Source: an uncultured Actinomyces sp.
Lineage (GTDB): Bacteria; Actinomycetota; Actinomycetes; Actinomycetales; Actinomycetaceae
Assembly (NCBI GenBank): GCA_900556405.1
Contig: USPB01000022.1
Span: 1-14,472, forward strand
Direction of reading: 5' to 3'
Length of the DNA stretch: 14,472 nucleotides
Position numbers and translations under genes: made by a program
The notes under the pieces: model-generated
Told to the model about the DNA's origin: nothing
Databases searched by the model: none
What the model saw: only the letters and a program-made list of their open reading frames with translations
Shown: one piece after another, positions 7,848-12,947 of the stretch
How the letters are laid out: each line of letters begins with the position of its first letter
How positions within the stretch are numbered: the first letter of the stretch is position 1

Positions 7848-8921
7848 CTAACCTTGCGCTTGAGAAAAGACACTAGCAGCCTGCGACACTAGTCCGACCA
7901 GCGCGTTAATCACCGGGTATCCGACAATCAGACTTGCTGCGACCTCAGCCAAGCCCGGCTCAGGATCCCTATTAATGGCACCATACGAAACAAATATTAG
8001 TATACCAAAGTAAATCGTAGCACCAAGATTAATCACCCACATAATCAATGGACTAGAAGCTTCCTCGCCAAAATTATAGTTATTGAGGATCAGCATCTGC
8101 ACAATTAGCGGAACAACAAACAGAAGAAGAACAATGCCGCGCCACGACCGCGATATCGAGAGCCCAACCTTCAAGTGTCGAATCAGCAACCACAGCGCAA
8201 GCGCCGGCATTACAAACACAGCCTTACTCAGGCCAGTTGCCCCCAGCAAGCGATTATCGATAATCGTAATAGCGACGGTAAATACATAGAAATAGAAAAG
8301 AGCATGGTAAGCCCAGCGCTTGCGCATCAACACGAAGATTGCTGAAGCGATCCCCGAGAAGGCGTAGGTACCGAAAATAATGATGGCAAGGAGCGACCCA
8401 AAACGAGACACGTACCAAGGACCGCCTGGAGCAGGTGCACCACCGTTAATAACTTCAGGGATCAGCAGAATAGAAACGGCGAGAGCGGGGAGTACGTGAA
8501 TAATTGTCAGAATAAGAACTACGACGTCTACTAATTTCTGGTACTTCGACACATCAGAGGTGTCCTCGACGCGAGGACACCTCTGACGCATTTTAAACTT
8601 CTCGTCGGATGCTCGACCGAAATACGAAGCGACAACGAAGATGATAGCACCCACGACAAGCAAGGTCCCAGGGCCAAAGAGAGCGTCAAGTATTGCTTTA
8701 CTAACATCTCCACCAAACAGCGCGGAGCCAAGCTCCTCGGAGACAGCATCCTGGTTCGCTGTTCCCGCTCCAACCTTGGCTATCGCAGAGTACACGAACA
8801 GCAGCACCAATGTGCCAACAAATTCGATGATGCCTGCAGCCCACAAGCTGATTGCATACAGGGCCGGTAAACGCCTGACTCGCCCCTGAAAACGAACCAT
8901 ATCTCTCATACCCGCAAACAT
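7848..8921 (-). CDS. Polytopic membrane protein, unknown function
   Basis: I do not recognise the family of this 357-residue protein. Hydrophobic segments lie at about 21-48, 80-101, 130-155, 174-199, 205-222, 232-249, 260-280, 291-314 and 325-348, so about nine membrane spans. The short loops carry basic clusters (MRKRW, SRSWRG). A charged loop of about 28 residues (102-129, including RASDEKFKMRQR) lies between spans 2 and 3. No enzyme or transporter signature is visible. The ATG at 8921 is preceded by a strong AGGAGG with five-base spacing. The gene is much poorer in GC than its neighbours (21 of 60 bases in 7981-8040), which suggests recent acquisition. A perfect inverted repeat at 8554-8586 sits inside the frame. 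It lies upstream of mcrBC on the same strand, so a membrane-linked defence accessory is possible but unproven. Confidence 0.8.
   Translation of the reverse strand: MFAGMRDMVRFQGRVRRLPALYAISLWAAGIIEFVGTLVLLFVYSAIAKVGAGTANQDAVSEELGSALFGGDVSKAILDALFGPGTLLVVGAIIFVVASYFGRASDEKFKMRQRCPRVEDTSDVSKYQKLVDVVVLILTIIHVLPALAVSILLIPEVINGGAPAPGGPWYVSRFGSLLAIIIFGTYAFSGIASAIFVLMRKRWAYHALFYFYVFTVAITIIDNRLLGATGLSKAVFVMPALALWLLIRHLKVGLSISRSWRGIVLLLFVVPLIVQMLILNNYNFGEEASSPLIMWVINLGATIYFGILIFVSYGAINRDPEPGLAEVAASLIVGYPVINALVGLVSQAASVFSQAQG
8554..8586. repeat. Perfect 15-bp inverted repeat inside a coding frame
   Basis: The arms 8554-8568 and 8572-8586 are exact reverse complements (left arm TCAGAGGTGTCCTCG) around the loop ACG. 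The mRNA could form a 15-bp hairpin with a 3-base loop. It encodes roughly residues 112-123 of the membrane protein, in the charged loop between predicted spans 2 and 3. No T-run follows on the minus strand; a short TTTT follows a few bases later on the plus strand. Confidence 0.95.
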
Positions 8922-8968
8922 TACGTCCTCCTATTACAGCCATTCCTCTACAAAAGAGACTACCAAGC

Positions 8969-9008
8969 AGCCGGGCCACGCTCTCGCGCGACCCGGCCAT
9001 GGCCTCGT
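8969..9008. repeat. 40-base direct repeat, copy 1
   Basis: It matches 9697-9736 at 37 of 40 positions in the same orientation. One difference is in the hairpin loop and two are in the CCATGGCC versus CCACTGCC flank. The repeat contains the hairpin plus the following CCTCGT. The two copies lie on either side of the higBA module. Confidence 0.85.
8970..8997 (-). terminator. Terminator-like hairpin after higA (repeat copy 1)
   Basis: Read on the minus strand, GCCGGG-U-CGCGC / GCGUG-G-CCCGGC forms a continuous 12-bp stem using two G-U pairs, closed by a GAGA tetraloop. On the plus strand the same positions give C-A and A-C mismatches, so minus-strand transcription is the likely context. It lies about 60 bases after the higA stop. 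The bases after the stem (TGCTTGG) are only weakly T-rich, so termination may be inefficient. Confidence 0.6.
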
Positions 9009-9059
9009 GAGGCGAGTTGATTCAGACGACCTCCACCGTCGCAAGTGGGACGATTCCGC

Positions 9060-9329
9060 TCAACGTACCCCCAGCGCATCTTCGGCACGATCGAGCTCGT
9101 CACGCATCTGCAGGTTCATCCAGAATCCCGGGGTTGTGCCGAAGTAGCGAGAGAGACGCATCGCAGTGTCGGCCGTAATGCCCCGCTTCCCGTGGACGAT
9201 TTCGTTGATACGACGGGGCGGCACACCGATAGCGACGGCGAGCTTGTGCTGCGTGATTCCGAACCCCTCGATGAAGTCTTCCATGAGGACCTCGCCCGGG
9301 TGAATCGGAGCAATTTTAGTGGTAGTCAA
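9060..9329 (-). CDS. higA: HigA-type antitoxin (XRE-family HTH)
   Basis: This antitoxin is expected to neutralise HigB and, with it, repress its own operon. From a TTG start at 9329 it has 89 residues. The family motif IHPGEVLMEDFIEG (9-22) is followed by the HTH region around VPPRRINEIVHGKRGITAD (36-54) and RLSRYFGTTPGFWMNLQ (58-74), which is almost textbook for plasmid-maintenance HigA. The frame stays open to 9557, but the upstream part translates to low-complexity, shadow-like sequence over higB and is not credible. AAGGGG and GAG upstream support TTG 9329; TTG 9338 is an alternative. It overlaps the higB end by 14 bases, so the two are co-translated. The toxin-first order is usual for higBA. 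Confidence 0.9.
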   Translation of the reverse strand: MTTTKIAPIHPGEVLMEDFIEGFGITQHKLAVAIGVPPRRINEIVHGKRGITADTAMRLSRYFGTTPGFWMNLQMRDELDRAEDALGVR

Positions 9330-9597
9330 CGATCTCAACCCCTTCTGGACCAGCGTCGCCCCACCTGAAGCAGATACGCCACTGATCATTGATTCGAATA
9401 CTGTACTGCCCCGCACGATTACCGCGCAGACGCTCGAGTCGGTTACCCGGAGGAATCCGGAGGTCTTCCAGACGGCACGCAGCGTCAATCTGACGCAACT
9501 TGCGCAGCGCGACGCGCACGATGCGCGCATCGAGGAAAGGAACAGGCTCCCTCTCAAACAAGCGCTCAGTCTGGCGATCCCCGAATGACTGGATCAT
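9316..9597 (-). CDS. higB: HigB-type toxin (RelE superfamily mRNA interferase)
   Basis: This 93-residue protein matches the HigB family, ribosome-dependent mRNA endonucleases. Visible hallmarks are the start MIQSFGDRQTERLFE, the central ALRKLRQIDAA (about 31-41), DLRIPPGNRLERLRGNR (about 45-61), and the C-terminal QYSIRINDQWRICFRW (64-79) with the beta-strand RINDQWRI typical of the family, ending VEIVDYH. The ATG at 9597 has no ribosome site and sits only about nine bases after a TATATT -10, so the mRNA is probably leaderless or nearly so. It is normal length and looks intact. Confidence 0.92.
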   Translation of the reverse strand: MIQSFGDRQTERLFEREPVPFLDARIVRVALRKLRQIDAACRLEDLRIPPGNRLERLRGNRAGQYSIRINDQWRICFRWGDAGPEGVEIVDYH

Positions 9598-9605
9598 GAC
9601 ACAAG

Positions 9606-9641
9606 AATATATCGAATCTCGTTATTAACGCAAACCGTTAA
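9606..9641 (-). promoter_or_regulatory. higBA promoter and operator
   Basis: On the minus strand a -35 TTGCGT (9628-9633), a 16-base spacer and a -10 TATATT (9606-9611) lie directly upstream of higB. A perfect inverted repeat, TTAACG-N5-CGTTAA (9625-9641), covers the -35 box. This is a natural operator for HigA or the HigBA complex. The predicted transcript start (about 9599-9600) leaves two or three bases before the ATG. Confidence 0.6.
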
Positions 9642-9697
9642 GCCGTGCCGCTCTTACATCCTCATTTTCCGCATGCCAGGCGGACCACAACAGCAAA

Positions 9698-9725
9698 GCC
9701 GGGCCACGCCCTCGCGCGACCCGGC
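9698..9725 (-). terminator. Terminator-like hairpin (repeat copy 2)
   Basis: It forms the same 12-bp stem as the copy at 8970-8997, with a GAGG loop instead of GAGA. On the minus strand it is followed by TTTGCTGTTG, moderately T-rich. It lies 22 bases after a TGA (9747-9749) ending a short open stretch. It was probably the terminator of a minus-strand gene now missing its body. The enclosing repeat copy is 9697-9736. Confidence 0.55.
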
Positions 9726-9746
9726 CACTGCCTCGTTCAGAAACGA

Positions 9747-9815
9747 TCAGACGTTGAAGCGGAACTCCACCACATTACGGACATGACTAACGTTTACTAA
9801 CAGGTTTGGACTCGT
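9747..9815 (-). pseudogene. Possible 3' remnant of a lost gene
   Basis: On the minus strand 22 sense codons end in ...RNVVEFRFNV and a TGA at 9747-9749, followed after 22 bases by a terminator-like hairpin. The strand-and-aromatic pattern and the terminator look like the end of a real protein, but the frame is closed by TAG at 9816-9818, so the gene body is absent. I do not recognise the protein. The simplest reading is that the plasmid-like segment to the right joined here. The fragment is short, so chance is not excluded. Confidence 0.3.
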
Positions 9816-9821
9816 CTAGAG

Positions 9822-9852
9822 TTGCGCAACATTTGACAAGGTGTGCTATGAT
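9822..9852 (+). promoter_or_regulatory. Extended -10 promoter for the structured leader
   Basis: TGCTATGAT (9844-9852) is a strong extended -10 box. A weak -35, TTGCGC (9822-9827), is 19 bases upstream inside the perfect palindrome GTTGCGCAAC (9821-9830), which could be an operator. Transcription from it would begin near 9859, just before the first stem of the leader. A TTGACA at 9833-9838 is too close to this -10 (8 bases) to pair with it. Confidence 0.5.
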
Positions 9853-9858
9853 CGCGTT

Positions 9859-10130
9859 TAGCTCCTTAAAAGCGTCACGCGAGCTTCTAGGGAGGGGATA
9901 ACCCCGAGGGTGGATTAATCTCCACGGTGTAGCACACCGAACGGCCAGCAGCCGGTAGATCCTCCGACGAAGTGAATCCGCGTAATGCCCCGGAACGGCA
10001 GACCGGGCAGCGGAAGGGAATGGGTAGGGAGTCAGCGCTCCCGTAAAGCAATGGCGGGTACGCCCGCTAGCGAGTTGCGCACGGCACTTCAGGCCGCCCA
10101 AATAACAAGCCGGGAAAATCCCTCCGGATA
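9859..10130 (+). ncRNA. Candidate structured RNA / long structured leader
   Basis: About 270 bases without a coding frame can fold into a chain of hairpins. Helices seen are 9862-9873/9883-9894 (12 positions, one G-U, one mismatch), GGGG-AUAA-CCCC at 9894-9905, GUGGA/UCCAC 9910-9925, GGUGU-AGC-ACACC 9926-9938, 9942-9945/9951-9954, CCUCCG/CGGAAGG 9961-9966/10011-10017 enclosing UGCCCCGG/CCGGGCA 9986-9993/10003-10009, GGGAG/CUCCC 10027-10042, GCGGG-UACG-CCCGC 10054-10067, 10082-10085/10093-10096, and CCGG/CCGG 10110-10127. A -10 box lies just upstream, and the HTH gene starts 20 bases after. It could be an independent RNA (raiA is one actinobacterial class to test) or a regulatory leader. The four-base helices alone would not be meaningful. 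Confidence 0.5.
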
Positions 10131-10150
10131 CTTCGTCATAGGAGTTTTCC

Positions 10151-10444
10151 ATGGGAACGTATTCCCCTCAGTCCGAAAGGATACATTACCTCACTCTGCA
10201 AGAGGCCGTAGCCGAAGGCTTTGGCGCATATTCGACTTTGCGGTTGTGGATTGCTCAGGGCAAGTTGCCTGCGTATAAAACCGGAAAGCGCGTGAAAGTA
10301 CTGCGCGAGGATCTCGAAGCGCTTGCTGTGCCAGTTCATGCTGATCCGGTTGAGTCGCATATCAATGCGCTTGTTGATGCCGCGCCTCGCCTGAGCGATG
10401 ATCAGATTGCACGCCTCCGCCTCGCTCTTGGAGGTGTGCTATGA
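10151..10444 (+). CDS. Excisionase-type HTH DNA-binding protein
   Basis: This 97-residue protein carries an HTH_17/MerR-like excisionase fold at about 13-58: YLTLQEAVAEGFG, then YSTLRLWIAQGKLPAYKTGK and RVKVLREDLEAL, the recognition helix and wing layout of small plasmid and phage regulators. The C-terminal 40 residues are helical (SDDQIARLRLALGG) and may dimerise. GGAG lies six bases before the ATG. Its TGA overlaps the helicase start by 4 bases (ATGA), so both are made from one transcript. It could be a recombination directionality factor, a replication initiator accessory or a repressor of the promoter at 9844; no integrase is present to decide this. Confidence 0.8.
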   Translation: MGTYSPQSERIHYLTLQEAVAEGFGAYSTLRLWIAQGKLPAYKTGKRVKVLREDLEALAVPVHADPVESHINALVDAAPRLSDDQIARLRLALGGVL

Positions 10445-12192
10445 GCGACACAAACGAAAGCCCCCGCATCCAGGGGGACACGGGGGCCGTCGAGTTCAAC
10501 GTCCATCCTACCATCGAAGACGACGCCATCGAAAGCCTGATGCACCTCATCGACAAGGGCGCGTTGATCACCCCGAGCGACTTCTACTCCCTCGTCTCGG
10601 AGACGGTGATCCGCTGGGCGAACGCCGAGGGTCTGACGGGGCGCAACCGTGGCCGTCGCATGGATCGCAAGGCGTTTGATTTGATCCGTAACTTCCTCGC
10701 GATCATCAAGGCGAACAAGGGTAGCTGCGTCGTCAGGAGCGCGCCGGAGAACCTGCCACCGTTCATGCTCGCGCAGTTCATCGCCTCCGAGCATCGCGTG
10801 GTGCTCGTCGGTGAAGAGACAGATGAGGTCTCGAAGATGCCCCTCATGCGGTACCACTCTTCAGGCCGCTTCGAGGGCACGTATCGCGAGATCACTGAGC
10901 GCGAGGGGGTGCGCAACCTTCTGAGTTCGTACACGAAAACCGCGAACACGTATCTCGTGAACGAGGTCTACGCGCAGCTGCGTTCGCTCGCGCCGATGGT
11001 CGCCGAGTGCACGGAGCCGCACCTCGTCCCGGTGGGTAACGGCATCTACAACGTTGAGACTCGCACGCTCGAAGCGTTCTCGCCAGATCGCGTGTACTTG
11101 ACCAAGTGCATGACCGCCTACAACCCGAATGCTGTCTCCCCGATCCGCACGTTGAAGGACGGCTCGCCCTGGGAGTTCAACTCGTGGTTGGCGGACCTCT
11201 TCACGGGCGATATGGAACGGGTCGCGCTCGTCTGGCAGACGATCACAGCTGCCCTTCGGGTTCATAAAAACTACGACAAGGCGGTCTGCTTCTACTCGTC
11301 TAAGGGTGAGGGCGGCAAGGGCACACTGCTCGTGCTCTTGAAGGAGCTCGTAGGTGCTGGTAACTGGGCCTCTGTGCCCCTCAAGAAGTTCTCTGACCGG
11401 TTCGGCACGGAGCCGCTCTTCGGTAAGTCTGCGGTGTTTACTGATGAGAACTCGGTGAGCGTTTTCACTGAGACAGCGAGCGACTTGAAGCAGTACATCA
11501 CCCACGAGGTCATCACGATCGACCGGAAGAACCAGCGTGCCGTCCAGTGGCGACCTCGCGGAATCATGGTCCAGTGCCTCAACGACCTGCCCGAGTTCGC
11601 CGACAAAACTGACTCGTTGTGGCGACGGTTCGCGTTCCTGCCGTTCGACAAGTGCTTCACGGGAGCTCGGGACTCGTCCATTAAAGACAAGTTCATGCGT
11701 GATCCTGAGGTCCTGGAATACGTCCTCAAAGTCGCCCTGGAGCAGCCCGACTTCGACGACTTCATCGTCGGAACGAAGGCCGTCGAGCTCGGTGAAGACG
11801 TCAAGCTCAACAACGATCCTGTGCGTGCTTGGTGGAGCGAGAACTCGCACCGACTGGTGTCCAATGTTCTACCTGTCGAGTTCTTGTTCGCGACGTTCGT
11901 CGCTTGGTTCAAGCAGACGAATCCCTCGGGTCATGTGATCTCCCACCGCAAGTTCCGAGATCGTCTGAAGGTCATCCTCGACGGCGAGAGCACACCCCAC
12001 TTCAGACTCATGGGACGCGACGAGAACCCCGTCATGTGGGGTCAGTACTGGGACGATGAACCGCTCGCCAAAGAGTACGGCTACGACTTGGGAATCGAGT
12101 GGGGGGATACGTCCACTGGGCACCCGCGCTTCTTTGAGAACCGCCCTCGGGGTCGTGGCCTCGTTCGTCTTCAGCCGATCAACACCATCTAG
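10441..12192 (+). CDS. P4/D5-type SF3 helicase (phage/plasmid primase family)
   Basis: This 583-residue replication protein is related to the helicase part of P4-alpha and poxvirus D5-like primase-helicases. The SF3 core lies at about 245-405: Walker A GEGGKGT (289-295), Walker B-like AVFTDENSV (331-339), motif C VQCLNDLPE (377-385) and the arginine region LWRRFAFLPFDKCF (393-406). The preceding YLVNEVYAQLRS to GNGIYNV block resembles the D5_N region. The 160 N-terminal residues contain no obvious primase DxD centre, so it may be a helicase only or rely on a host primase. GGAGG six bases upstream and the ATGA overlap couple it to the HTH gene. The residues after 460 probably form a winged-helix tail. 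It most likely unwinds the element's own origin. Confidence 0.87.
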   Translation: MSDTNESPRIQGDTGAVEFNVHPTIEDDAIESLMHLIDKGALITPSDFYSLVSETVIRWANAEGLTGRNRGRRMDRKAFDLIRNFLAIIKANKGSCVVRSAPENLPPFMLAQFIASEHRVVLVGEETDEVSKMPLMRYHSSGRFEGTYREITEREGVRNLLSSYTKTANTYLVNEVYAQLRSLAPMVAECTEPHLVPVGNGIYNVETRTLEAFSPDRVYLTKCMTAYNPNAVSPIRTLKDGSPWEFNSWLADLFTGDMERVALVWQTITAALRVHKNYDKAVCFYSSKGEGGKGTLLVLLKELVGAGNWASVPLKKFSDRFGTEPLFGKSAVFTDENSVSVFTETASDLKQYITHEVITIDRKNQRAVQWRPRGIMVQCLNDLPEFADKTDSLWRRFAFLPFDKCFTGARDSSIKDKFMRDPEVLEYVLKVALEQPDFDDFIVGTKAVELGEDVKLNNDPVRAWWSENSHRLVSNVLPVEFLFATFVAWFKQTNPSGHVISHRKFRDRLKVILDGESTPHFRLMGRDENPVMWGQYWDDEPLAKEYGYDLGIEWGDTSTGHPRFFENRPRGRGLVRLQPINTI

Positions 12193-12243
12193 CCCTCACG
12201 CCGGGTTGGCACCGGCATTTATACGAAAGAGAAAGGAAAACTC

Positions 12244-12612
12244 ATGAGCAAAAAAGCAACCCTCGAACTTCCGGAAACATCACAGGAACTTCGCAAGTAT
12301 CTCGACAAGAGGAACTCTGAAGCTCGCGCTGCTCGAAGGGCACTGAAGGTGGCTGAAGAGAGGGAACTCGTGTCCGCAAAAACGGACCTCGGTGAAGCTG
12401 TTGCCGGTGCTCTTTTTGCGGACAATACAGACGCGATTTTGGCTCTTGTTCAGGTCGTGAACAAGCCTGAAATTGCGGATGCTTTGCGTCGTGTTCTCGG
12501 TGTGAATAACACCGAGAACGATGCCTCGGAGGAGCCGGAGGAAGACCCCCAGTGGGGGTCTGACGAAGGCGACGACCAGCCGGGCAGTCACGATGCGTAC
12601 GCATCGTTCTGA
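12244..12612 (+). CDS. Small charged protein of mobile element, unknown
   Basis: I do not recognise this 122-residue protein. Residues 1-60 are basic and helical (SQELRKYLDKRNSEARAARR), suited to a coiled coil or DNA contact. About 60-88 is a hydrophobic helical stretch (DAILALVQVVNKP). The last 30 residues are very acidic with many E and D. AAAGGA lies a few bases before the ATG. It follows the helicase gene by 51 bases and precedes the relaxase region, so a mobilization accessory (MobC-like role) or replication-control protein is possible. Three perfect palindromes lie in its 3' third (12493-12519, 12543-12561, 12590-12607), so this stretch may double as a DNA site. Confidence 0.65.
   Translation: MSKKATLELPETSQELRKYLDKRNSEARAARRALKVAEERELVSAKTDLGEAVAGALFADNTDAILALVQVVNKPEIADALRRVLGVNNTENDASEEPEEDPQWGSDEGDDQPGSHDAYASF
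12493..12519. repeat. Perfect 11-bp inverted repeat in small gene
   Basis: The arms GTTCTCGGTGT (12493-12503) and ACACCGAGAAC (12509-12519) are exact reverse complements around the loop GAATA. It is inside the 122-residue gene (about residues 84-92). No T-run follows, so a simple terminator is unlikely. Confidence 0.93.
12543..12561. repeat. Perfect 8-bp inverted repeat in small gene
   Basis: AGACCCCC (12543-12550) and GGGGGTCT (12554-12561) pair exactly around the loop AGT. The hairpin is very GC-rich. It lies in the acidic tail of the small gene. Confidence 0.92.
12590..12607. repeat. Perfect 18-bp palindrome at end of small gene
   Basis: ACGATGCGTACGCATCGT is its own reverse complement with no loop. 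It ends five bases before the end of the stop codon of the small gene and encodes its last residues. The lack of a loop suggests a dimeric protein site rather than an RNA hairpin. Confidence 0.93.
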
Positions 12613-12947
12613 CCGGTGTTGGGGACAGAGGGAAGAACCGAGCGAGCGCAGGTTCGACCTCAGTCCCCGCCCTCGGAGAGCGCCATGACGTTTGGAGCGT
12701 TAGCGAAAAACGTCTTATGGCGTAAGACGTACGTCTCTCAGGGCAGCGAAGCAGGGCCCCGGAGAGACGGACGGCTTACCCGGTGACGGGGTTGTTGGGG
12801 CAGGCGGAGCCAGGGACCCAAACAAGCACGGCACCGATCCCGGGAGGGGCGTCGTGGGCAGGCGAGCAACGCGAGCCAGGGCCCCACGACGGCCTGGACG
12901 GGGCCCATCGAGAACGACAGACGAACGAAGTAAGGAAGGAGAGAACG
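12613..12947 (+). other. Candidate oriT / origin region upstream of relaxase
   Basis: 335 bases without a credible gene, lying directly before a relaxase gene, the usual place for its transfer origin. Inverted repeats found are GGGGAC/GTCCCC (12621-12626/12663-12668) enclosing GAACC/GGTTC (12635-12639/12651-12655); GACGTTT/AAACGTC (12687-12693/12708-12714); ACGTCTTA/TAAGACGT (12710-12717/12723-12730); the palindrome AGACGTACGTCT (12725-12736); CGTCTCTC/GAGAGACG (12732-12739/12762-12769); and CGTCGTGGG/CCCACGACG (12850-12858/12883-12891). Adjacent arms overlap, so the structures compete. I cannot place a nick site. A replication origin for the SF3 helicase is the alternative. Confidence 0.5.

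Larger units (their letters stand above)
8922..9059. other. Gap between higA and membrane-protein gene
   Basis: This 138-base minus-strand interval holds the terminator-like hairpin at 8970-8997 after higA and, closer to the membrane-protein gene, an AGGAGG ribosome site. No convincing promoter pair was found for the membrane-protein gene. A TTG overlapping the higA stop opens a 13-codon frame ending VEVV; this is too short to call. Confidence 0.4.

Noticed and set aside
9060..9557. Long 165-residue version of HigA
   Set aside because: The extra 76 residues run over higB in another frame and look non-coding; known HigA proteins begin about ten residues before the IHPGEVL motif, matching the TTG at 9329.
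9833..9852. TTGACA and TATGAT read as one promoter
   Set aside because: The boxes are only 8 bases apart, too close for one sigma-70 type promoter; the extended -10 alone is the better call.
9859..10130. Group I or group II intron
   Set aside because: No domain V-like hairpin, no group I P7 core and no intron-encoded protein were recognised.
9787..10152. 121-codon minus-strand open frame over the structured leader
   Set aside because: No coding-like composition or motif; the many hairpins explain the sequence better.
10861..11850. 329-codon minus-strand open frame
   Set aside because: It is antisense to the SF3 helicase core; it has no ribosome site or recognisable domain.
12783..12947. 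Longer relaxase start at 12783
   Set aside because: The extra 55 residues cover the inverted-repeat region and read as low-quality G/P/R-rich sequence; the ATG at 12948 has the only strong ribosome site.
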